From NCBI GenBank assembly GCA_036521995.1, contig DATDGR010000084.1:1-10596 (forward strand): DNA of 10,596 nucleotides, read 5' to 3'. The notes under the pieces are model-generated. The model saw only the letters and a list, made by a program, of their open reading frames with translations, did not search any database and was not told the origin of the DNA. Shown here piece by piece: positions 1 to 6,476 of this stretch. Position numbers and translations under genes: made by a program. Within the stretch, counting starts at the first letter, position 1. Every line of letters begins with the position of its first letter. This DNA is from Gp13-AA77 sp036521995 (GTDB taxonomy: Bacteria; Acidobacteriota; Terriglobia; UBA7540).

Positions 1-187
1 CAGGTTGCACTCCTGCAGAGCCTGCCTCCGCTTCACCAGCCGAGCGCCATCTTGCAGGACAACCGCTTCGCTGTACAATCGAATTCCAGCGAACGGCGGG
101 CAGTGTCTTAACTGCTTGTCTCAGCCCAGGGGACCACCCCATAATCTCCTTTATCACACCCTCGCACTAGAAGCCAGGGAAAGCTTC

Positions 188-281
188 CCGTGGGTGGCGC
201 ATACATTGTCCTCTATGTATGCGCCCATCTGGGCACACCGAAGCCAGGCGCTCAAGGCAACCCCGCGCACTCCACCCACGG
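188..281. repeat. Nested inverted repeats, possible structured RNA element
   Basis: The outer arms CCGTGGGTGG (188-197) and CCACCCACGG (272-281) are perfect 10-bp complements. Inside them GGCGCATACAT (196-206) and ATGTATGCGCC (215-225) form a perfect 11-bp stem with an 8-nt loop. The two stems share bases 196-197, so they could be partly alternative. The word GAAGCCAGG also occurs twice in direct orientation, at 170-178 and 240-248. No T-tract follows on either strand, so an ordinary intrinsic terminator is unlikely. Possible roles are a small RNA, a riboregulator, a protein-binding palindrome or a decayed repeat. No known RNA family was recognised. Confidence 0.5.
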
Positions 282-425
282 CTTCTGACTCGATCTTTCG
301 ACGGGGCGCGGCAGCAGTTCAGGGATGTCCGTTCCAGTTTTCCCGAAGGGTCGCGCTGCACTACCCTGCCAAGTCCAGACCGCCAAACCCCCGGCCGTCG
401 CCCTGCTTACCCGCCCGAACCCAAA

Positions 426-445
426 GTGTGGCATCGCAGCCACAC
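426..445. repeat. Short perfect hairpin GTGTGGC/GCCACAC
   Basis: A 7-bp perfect inverted repeat encloses a 6-nt loop (433-438), about 215 bp before the first gene. On the minus strand it is followed by TTTGGGTT, too poor in T for a confident terminator. It may be an operator-like palindrome or part of a leader structure. Confidence 0.35.
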
Positions 446-630
446 GTCAAGGCTCATAAAGTTGTAGCCCTGGTGTATCTTTTTGAAATCAAGCTATCGC
501 CGCTTTTTCCATGTTTTGACCAATCGTGTAAAATTATTGCTCACTTTTGTTGAGAGCTGGCTCTTGACTCACCCTTAAGTACTAGCCCAAGGCTATGGGA
601 CTGCAAATTGTCGCGCAACCGGCCCGAACC

Positions 631-639
631 TGCTACACT
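631..639 (+). promoter_or_regulatory. Candidate extended -10 promoter for the Cys-pair protein gene
   Basis: TGCTACACT fits an extended -10 (TGn plus TACACT, 4 of 6 matches to TATAAT). It lies 21 nt before the chosen ATG at 661. No good -35 sits at 17 nt; the nearest is TTGTCG at 608-613, with a long 20-nt spacer. The 11-mer AACCTGCTACA (627-637) recurs exactly at the -10 of the TPR gene on the other strand (9740-9730), which strengthens the call. Transcription from here would give a leader of only about 15 nt. Confidence 0.4.
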
Positions 640-660
640 AACTACTGGAGCGGCAAAGGA

Positions 661-1857
661 ATGCGGGTTAAGACCCATGTTGTGAAGGCGTTTTGTGGTG
701 CCTTCTGGGTGGCCTGTTTGGGCTTCTCGGGTGCTTTTAGCCAAACGGGCTCTGTAGAAAGCACCAGCGGCTCCCAAGGGGCCCGGCCGCCTAGGTTCCA
801 ACCGCCGAGTCCTTACGATCTGGAAGCGCTGTATCAGCAAGCCCGACAGGCCTGTCCCGCCGGAGATATTCAATGCTTAATGCCTCAGTTTCAATCGATT
901 ACCGACAAGCACGGCCCACGGGCGGCCATCGAGCTTTTCACGCTGCTCCGGAGCCGCGGTCAGGTCGACCCGCTGGTTGACGGCCACCACGTGGCCCACC
1001 ACATCGGCCATGAGACAGCCATGGTGTTCGGACCGAGCGCCGAGGCTCTGGCTCTGTGTCCGCTTTCCTACAACTACGGCTGCGTGCACGGTTTCTTTCA
1101 GCATGCCATTGGAGTTAAAGAACTTAGCGAGGCGGATGCGGTCCAGATCTGCACAGACTTTCCGGCTCTCAACTCCAAGACCAGGCAGTCCTGCTACCAC
1201 GGCCTCGGCCACGGGGTTATGATTTTGACGGATCATGACTTACGCAAGTCGTTGAGTTTCTGTGACGGTCTTGACTCGCACTTTGCCCAGGAGAGTTGCT
1301 GGCAAGGGGTCTTCATGGAGAATGTTGACGCGGCCATCGAAGGCCAGTGGCAGAAGGGCCTGTTTTCGCTCGATGACCCCTTGGCGCCTTGCGATCAACT
1401 CGGTGAAAGTCATCAGTATCAATGCTTTATAAACCACTCCGGCTGGCTGATGAAGTTTTACAAGGACGACGTCGCCCAGGCGTCGCAAGCCTGCCTGAAA
1501 GCTGCGCCGGCTTCGGTGACGCCTTGTCTCGAAACCGTCGGCCTTCTCACCACGAGTACGTCCTGGCAGCCGCTCCTCGTGCCAAAACCAGAACATAATG
1601 AAGGGTTTCTGGACCACGCCTGGGCCCTGTGCCAGAAGTTTCCGGAGTCCGGCGTGGGCGACTGTGTGGTAGGCGCACTCGATAACCTGCTGAACTCCGG
1701 CACTGCCGATCTGAAGCAGGCACAGGAGTTCTGTAGCCTGGTCGGCGACGAGTATCGTGAAAGGTGCCTGAAACGCCGGAACGGCGACCTTCTTTACCTC
1801 ACACCCAAGGTGAAAGCTGAATCCGCAAAACCGCCGGCGGCTTCTTCTATCAACTAA
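661..1857 (+). CDS. Exported protein with eight cysteine pairs and His-rich motifs, unknown function
   Basis: I do not recognise this family by name. From ATG 661 the product is 398 aa. The N-terminus is a signal peptide (hydrophobic about 8-24, likely cut after GAFS at 27). VAC at 17-19 is a poor lipobox. Mature cysteines all fall into eight pairs: 65/72, 133/141, 164/178, 201/213, 244/255, 278/289, 324/335 and 358/369. The last four pairs each have exactly ten residues between the cysteines. From residue 133 the units read roughly L-C-x(7-13)-C-x-x-G, suggesting a helical-repeat solenoid stapled by disulfides. The centre is rich in His: a cluster at 109-117, CVHGFFQH at 141-148 and CYHGLGHG at 178-185, which could bind metal. 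An in-frame ATG at 595 exists, but starting at 661 puts the signal peptide at the N-terminus, with GGAG at 647-650. The gene is probably monocistronic, with 220 bp to the next. Confidence 0.85.
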   Translation: MRVKTHVVKAFCGAFWVACLGFSGAFSQTGSVESTSGSQGARPPRFQPPSPYDLEALYQQARQACPAGDIQCLMPQFQSITDKHGPRAAIELFTLLRSRGQVDPLVDGHHVAHHIGHETAMVFGPSAEALALCPLSYNYGCVHGFFQHAIGVKELSEADAVQICTDFPALNSKTRQSCYHGLGHGVMILTDHDLRKSLSFCDGLDSHFAQESCWQGVFMENVDAAIEGQWQKGLFSLDDPLAPCDQLGESHQYQCFINHSGWLMKFYKDDVAQASQACLKAAPASVTPCLETVGLLTTSTSWQPLLVPKPEHNEGFLDHAWALCQKFPESGVGDCVVGALDNLLNSGTADLKQAQEFCSLVGDEYRERCLKRRNGDLLYLTPKVKAESAKPPAASSIN

Positions 1858-2077
1858 TAAATTTATTTTCAATAACATACAGTCAAAACTTCGGCCCGCC
1901 GGTTTGGCGATCCCTCTGTCTTCGAGACCGGCATCACTGCGGATTCGATGAAACGTCGAGGCGGTTCTTTTCGTCTCACTCTGTGTAGGCCAGTTCACGC
2001 CGGGAGAGTTGCGGTTGGTCCATTGACGAGGGTGCGGAGGCGGAAAAGAGGCCTCGAAGCCAAGAAGCAAACCAAAT

Positions 2078-3400
2078 ATGCCGTTTAGAATCAGCAAATT
2101 GTGGCTTAGTCTTGGTGCCGCGGCCTACGGGGCCATCTTTAGTATCGCCGCGCTCGGAGGCTCCTTGCCAGTCAAGCCACAGTCCGCCGAGCAGCAAGCA
2201 CCGCAGGGCTCAATCGCACGGTCGATGGGCACGGTCACGGCCATTCAAGGCAACACCGTCACCCTGAAGACGGACGCGGGGTCCGAGGTCACCGCCCAAG
2301 TTCAGGATTCCACCCGCCTAGTTCGCATTGAGCCCGGTCAGAAGGACCTGAAGAGCGCCACCCCGGTCCAGCTACAGGACCTACAGGCCGGTGACCGCAT
2401 TCTGGTGCGCGGGTCGAATTCCCCAGACGGAAAATCGATCCTGGCGTCTTCCATTATCTTGATGAAAAAGGGCGACATCCAGCAGAAGCAGCAGCAGGAA
2501 CAGGAGGATTGGCAGAAGCGGGGTGCCGGTGGGCTGGTGAAGGCCGTCGATGTTGCGAGCGGGACCATTACGATCGCATCGCGGTCCGGCGGCACCACCA
2601 AGACGATCACCATCAAGGTCTCGAAAGACACGATTCTGCGCCACTATGCGCCTGATTCCGTGAGATTTAATGACGCCAAGCCCGGCACGCTCGACCAGAT
2701 CAAACCCGGAGACCAGCTTCGGGTGCGCGGGCAGCGCAACGCAGATGGCAGCGAAATCACGGCGGAAGAGATCGTCTCCGGCTCTTTCCGCAATATTGCC
2801 GGCACGGTTGTCGCGGTCGACACGAGCTCCAACAAAATCAGCGTCAAGGACTTAGCCACGAGGAAGACCGTGGTCGTGAAGGTTACCGCTGACTCCCAGA
2901 TGCGGAAGCTGCCTCAGATGATGGCGCAGATGATCGCGGGGCGACTGAAGGGCTCTGGATCGCAAAGTGGAGCGGCTGAGGCGGGAGCGGCCGGAGGGGA
3001 GCAGGCGACCCCAGGCGCAGCGAATCGGACCGGAAGCCCACCGTCCGGCCAACCGCCGGACCAGCCTAGCGGGCAAGGCGCCGGAGGCGGTGCGGGTGGT
3101 GGCGGCCGTTTTGGCGGCGGACCTGGAGGCCGATCAGGTGGCGGGACGCAAGATTTCCAGCAGCTATTGAACCGCTTGCCGGCGGCAAGCCTAGCCGATC
3201 TCCAGAAGGGTGATGCAGTTATGATCGTTTCGACGGAAGGCGGGACGTCCGATGCCGTTACCGCCATCACCCTGCTCAGCGGGGTGGAGCCGATTCTGAC
3301 GGCTCCGGCGGAAAGGCAGGCCTCGCTGTTGTCCGGATGGGGCCTGGGCGGGGGAGGAGGCGAGGCGGGCGGGGGTGACGCGGCTGCCACGCCCCAGTGA
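2078..3400 (+). CDS. Exported protein with three DUF5666-type repeats and a Pro/Gly-rich insert
   Basis: The product is 440 aa with an N-terminal signal peptide or anchor (hydrophobic about 8-29). Three repeats of the small beta-rich DUF5666 type follow. Repeat 1 is about 48-128 (GTVTAIQGNTVTL to GDRILVRG). Repeat 2 is about 151-234 (GLVKAVD to GDQLRVRGQRNADG). Repeat 3 starts at about 242 (GTVVAVD), breaks off near 277 and resumes at about 361-402 (LADLQKGDAVMIVS). The break holds about 80 residues rich in Gly, Pro, Ser and Gln. A second Gly-rich tail follows (424-433). A charged Gln-rich stretch (KQQQEQEDWQKR, 137-148) links repeats 1 and 2. DUF5666 domains are OB-like, with no known enzymatic role. 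The start has only a weak purine-rich upstream. The receptor gene follows 73 bp downstream, so co-transcription is likely. Confidence 0.85.
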   Translation: MPFRISKLWLSLGAAAYGAIFSIAALGGSLPVKPQSAEQQAPQGSIARSMGTVTAIQGNTVTLKTDAGSEVTAQVQDSTRLVRIEPGQKDLKSATPVQLQDLQAGDRILVRGSNSPDGKSILASSIILMKKGDIQQKQQQEQEDWQKRGAGGLVKAVDVASGTITIASRSGGTTKTITIKVSKDTILRHYAPDSVRFNDAKPGTLDQIKPGDQLRVRGQRNADGSEITAEEIVSGSFRNIAGTVVAVDTSSNKISVKDLATRKTVVVKVTADSQMRKLPQMMAQMIAGRLKGSGSQSGAAEAGAAGGEQATPGAANRTGSPPSGQPPDQPSGQGAGGGAGGGGRFGGGPGGRSGGGTQDFQQLLNRLPAASLADLQKGDAVMIVSTEGGTSDAVTAITLLSGVEPILTAPAERQASLLSGWGLGGGGGEAGGGDAAATPQ

Positions 3401-3458
3401 TCTAAATAAGCAGCTTTTTAACAATAGCTTACGCAAAGTTCTCGACTGCGAAGATACG

Positions 3459-3463
3459 AGGAG
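3459..3463 (+). promoter_or_regulatory. Ribosome binding site deciding the receptor start
   Basis: AGGAG lies 10 nt before ATG 3474. The same reading frame is open further upstream, overlapping the end of the preceding gene, but only 3474 has this site and puts the signal peptide at the N-terminus. Confidence 0.6.
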
Positions 3464-3473
3464 AATCAGATCG

Positions 3474-6416
3474 ATGAGAGACAGATCACTGAGAAGCTGT
3501 GCGTTTGCCTTGGGGGCACTCCTTATCCCCCTTCTTCTGGCGACCCGGCTGCCTGCTCAAACGTCGGGTGGGTCATCGGGCGCCTCAGGCGTGGTTCGCG
3601 GCCAGGTCACGGATCCTTCCGGCGCGGCAGTGACGGATGTCACGGTGGTGGCCGCTCCGACCAATGCGGTGACGGGGCAGACCAAAGCGGCAGTGGTAAA
3701 CAAGGATGGAAGTTATGAAATTAAAGGACTTATTCCTGGGCAGTATACTGTAAGCGCGGTCGCCAAGGGCTTCGCCCCCTTCGAGCAGGAAAGCGTTCAG
3801 GTCGTGGCCGGCCACGCGCAACGGCTTGATATCGCGCTGAAGATCGAGCAGGAACGGCAGCAAGTGGACGTCTCGAGCGAGGCGACCACGGTGAGCGTCG
3901 ACCCCGGCAGCAACGCAACTGCTACCGTGCTCAAGGGAAAGGATTTAGATGCTCTTTCCGACGACCCGGATGAACTTCAGGATGAACTCGAGGCCTTGGC
4001 CGGGCCCTCCGCAGGGCCGAATGGCGGCCAGATTTATATTGACGGGTTCACGGCGGGCCAGCTACCGCCCAAATCCGCGATCCTCGAGGTCCGGGTCAAC
4101 CAGAATCCCTTTTCGGCTGAATACGATAAGCTCGGTTACGGGCGCATCGAGATCACGACCAAGCCGGGCCTGAGCCAGTATCACGGTCAGTTTTTCGTGA
4201 ATGGAAACTCCTCCGCCTTCAACTCACGCAGCCCTTTCGTCACCGAGGAGCCGGGCTACCACTCCGAGATGTATAGCGGTAACATCGGGGGCCCCATCAA
4301 TAAGAAGGCCTCCTTCTTTTTCAGCATCTTCGACCGCCAGAACAACGACAGCTCGATCATCAATGCCGTGGTTCTAAGCCCGGATCTCACCAGCCAGGTT
4401 CCATATACCCAAGCCGTCGCCAATCCCCGAGCGCGGCTCAACCTAAGCCCTCGAATTGACTATCAGTTGACGCCAACCAACGTCATGACGTTCCGATACC
4501 AGCTCTGGCGGGACAGCGAGATCAACGAGGGCCTGGGCCAGTTCTCGCTGCCTTCGCAGGGCTATAACAGCAACGGCACCGAGCAGACCATTCAAATCAG
4601 TGATACGCAAGTCGTTAGCGCGAGGACGGTGAACCAGGTCCGGTTCCAGTACCGCCACGAAACCAACCTCGACATTGCCCAGAACCTCGATCCCGCCATC
4701 GCGGTACTGGGCGCCTTCACCGGCGGCGGGAACACCATCTACAAGACCCAGGATACGCAGGACAATTATGAGCTCCAGAACCTCACCTCCATAGCCTTGG
4801 GCAAGCATTCGCTGGCGTTTGGAGGGCGCCTCCGCGACGAGCAGGATTCGAATCTCTCTGAATCCAACTTCAACGGCCAGTTCACGTTCTCGTCGCTGAA
4901 CGATTACCAGACGGCGGAGCAGGCGCTGCAGCAGTGCACGGACTCGGGACTCATCGGGTGTGAGGTAAGCGGAGCGAGCCAGTTCTTGATCGCCACCGGG
5001 ATTCCGCTCGCCAAGGTCAACCTTTTCGATGCGGGGCTATATACCCAAGACGATTGGCGGATGCGGCCCAACATGACTCTCAGCCTGGGCCTGCGCTGGG
5101 AAGCGCAAAATGACATCAATGACCATTCCGACTTTGCGCCCCGCCTCGGTTTCGCTTGGGGTATCAGCCGGGGGAAGAGCGTTCCCAAGACGGTGCTGCG
5201 GGCTGGATTTGGCATCTTCTATGACCGCTTTCAGGAACAGCAAGTACTGCAGGCCGAGCGATTTAACGGCATGAACCAGCAGCAGTACCTGGTAAATTCG
5301 CCGGACTTCTATCCGAACATACCTCCCACCAGCATTCTGGCGAGCAATCTGAGTGCGCCGACCATCTATCAGATCTCGCCTGACCTGCGCGCGCCCTACA
5401 CGATTCAGTCGGCGATCGGTCTTGAGCGGCAAGTCACGAAGAACGCAACCGTCTCCGTCACCTATCTCAATTCACGCGGAGTGCATCAGTTCCTTACCAA
5501 TGACATCAACGCGCCGCTTCCGGGAACGTACCCTCTCGGAGACCCCTCGGCCGGGACACGGCCGTTTCCGGATCAGGGAAACATCTACCAGTACCAGTCC
5601 GTCGGGGAATTCAATCAGAACCAGTTGATTGCAAACTTCAACATCCGCCTCGGAAGCAAGCTTTCTCTGTTTGGATTCTACACGCTCAACTACGCCAATA
5701 GCGACACCGGCGGCGTCAACACTTCTCCCATGAACCCCTACGACATCCTGGAGGATTACGGGCGGGCTGCGTTCGACGTGCGGAATCGCCTTTTTATGGG
5801 CGGCAACTGGACGCTACCGCATGGTTTCAGCATCAGCCCCTTCATGGTGGCGAACTCCGGGGCGCCGTTTAACATCACGACGGGCTTGGACCAGTATGGG
5901 ACGGCCTTGTTCAACGCCAGGCCTTCACTGGTGCCGCCAGATACCATGGGGCCGAATATCGTAAGCACATCGCTCGGCACCTTCAACACACTGCCGGCCG
6001 TCGAGGAGGCCATTATATCGCCCAACTACGGCGACGGCCCCAGCGCCTTCACCTTGAATCTTCGGCTCAGCAAGACGTTTGGCTTCGGCAAGGCCACTCG
6101 CGGATCTGGCTCGCAGCGTGGATACGGTGGGCCCGGCGGCGGCGGTGGACGTGGCCCCGGCGGCGGTCTCGGACCGCGCGGGCTAAGCGGAGGCGGAGGA
6201 GGGAATGTATTCGGCCCGGGAACGGGAGAAAACCACCGCTACAACCTGACCTTCAGCGTTCAGGCCCGTAACGTCTTCAACAACGTCAACCTGGGGCCGC
6301 CGATCGGCGTTCTCAATTCACCGCTCTTCGGCCAATCCAATTCGCTTGCCGGCGGACCTTTCTCGAGTCAGGCCGCGAACCGCCAAATCAACCTCCAAGC
6401 AATGTTCAGTTTCTAG
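3474..6416 (+). CDS. Oar-like TonB-dependent outer-membrane receptor
   Basis: The product is 980 aa. A signal peptide (hydrophobic about 10-24) ends near LPAQ. Residues about 39-125 form a carboxypeptidase-regulatory-like beta-sandwich (GVVRGQVTDPSGAAV, DGSYEIKGLIPGQYTV). A plug follows at about 150-232, with an acidic patch (DDPDELQDELEAL), GPNGGQIYIDGF and NQNPFSAEYDKLGYG. The remainder is a beta-barrel with alternating aromatic strands, ending NLQAMFSF with the terminal Phe typical of outer-membrane barrels. A Gly-rich run at about 877-918 sits between two predicted late strands, probably in a loop. I see no clear TonB box. Family members import or sense ligands at the cell surface in Acidobacteriota and Myxococcota; the ligand here cannot be told. 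The gene probably forms an operon with the DUF5666-type gene and converges on the CRTAC1-type gene, 60 bp away. Confidence 0.93.
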   Translation: MRDRSLRSCAFALGALLIPLLLATRLPAQTSGGSSGASGVVRGQVTDPSGAAVTDVTVVAAPTNAVTGQTKAAVVNKDGSYEIKGLIPGQYTVSAVAKGFAPFEQESVQVVAGHAQRLDIALKIEQERQQVDVSSEATTVSVDPGSNATATVLKGKDLDALSDDPDELQDELEALAGPSAGPNGGQIYIDGFTAGQLPPKSAILEVRVNQNPFSAEYDKLGYGRIEITTKPGLSQYHGQFFVNGNSSAFNSRSPFVTEEPGYHSEMYSGNIGGPINKKASFFFSIFDRQNNDSSIINAVVLSPDLTSQVPYTQAVANPRARLNLSPRIDYQLTPTNVMTFRYQLWRDSEINEGLGQFSLPSQGYNSNGTEQTIQISDTQVVSARTVNQVRFQYRHETNLDIAQNLDPAIAVLGAFTGGGNTIYKTQDTQDNYELQNLTSIALGKHSLAFGGRLRDEQDSNLSESNFNGQFTFSSLNDYQTAEQALQQCTDSGLIGCEVSGASQFLIATGIPLAKVNLFDAGLYTQDDWRMRPNMTLSLGLRWEAQNDINDHSDFAPRLGFAWGISRGKSVPKTVLRAGFGIFYDRFQEQQVLQAERFNGMNQQQYLVNSPDFYPNIPPTSILASNLSAPTIYQISPDLRAPYTIQSAIGLERQVTKNATVSVTYLNSRGVHQFLTNDINAPLPGTYPLGDPSAGTRPFPDQGNIYQYQSVGEFNQNQLIANFNIRLGSKLSLFGFYTLNYANSDTGGVNTSPMNPYDILEDYGRAAFDVRNRLFMGGNWTLPHGFSISPFMVANSGAPFNITTGLDQYGTALFNARPSLVPPDTMGPNIVSTSLGTFNTLPAVEEAIISPNYGDGPSAFTLNLRLSKTFGFGKATRGSGSQRGYGGPGGGGGRGPGGGLGPRGLSGGGGGNVFGPGTGENHRYNLTFSVQARNVFNNVNLGPPIGVLNSPLFGQSNSLAGGPFSSQAANRQINLQAMFSF

Positions 6417-6431
6417 TCTAGCCATCGGGTT

Positions 6432-6449
6432 CGTTCGTTAAGACGGACG
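6432..6449. terminator. Weak hairpin between convergent genes
   Basis: CGTTCGT (6432-6438) and ACGGACG (6443-6449) pair over 7 bp with one G-T wobble around the loop TAAG. It lies in the 60-bp gap where the receptor gene and the leftward CRTAC1-type gene meet, where a bidirectional terminator is expected. There is no T-tract on either side, so the call is tentative. Confidence 0.3.
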
Positions 6450-6476
6450 GATTGCAGACTGCTCTATGAACAGAAT

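Larger units (their letters stand above)
1..594. other. Non-coding region with several inverted repeats
   Basis: I see no credible gene here. The open frames on both strands are rich in Arg, Pro and Ser, lack a ribosome binding site and match no family I know. The stretch is not featureless. A 7-bp inverted repeat (TTCGCTG/CAGCGAA) lies at 67-73/87-93, a strong nested hairpin at 188-281, and a 7-bp perfect hairpin (GTGTGGC, 6-nt loop, GCCACAC) at 426-445. From about 475 to 545 the DNA becomes AT-rich, as expected ahead of a promoter. A weak sigma70-like pair (TTTCCA at 506-511, 17-nt spacer, TAAAAT at 529-534) is possible there. The region may hold a structured RNA or the regulatory region of a gene outside the window. 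Confidence 0.6.

Noticed and set aside
5..553. 182-aa open frame on the plus strand before the first gene
   Set aside because: It begins at TTG, lacks a ribosome binding site, has a biased Pro/Arg/Ser composition, crosses the strong hairpins and matches nothing I know.
1856..1867. 12-bp palindrome AATAAATTTATT at the end of the first gene
   Set aside because: It is AT-only and overlaps the stop codons, so it has low information; there is no GC stem for a terminator.
1240..2097. 285-aa minus-strand frame
   Set aside because: It lies mostly antisense to the well-supported Cys-pair gene and shows no domain or signal.
2914..3390. 158-aa minus-strand Pro-rich frame
   Set aside because: It is the antisense shadow of the Gly-rich insert in the DUF5666-type gene.
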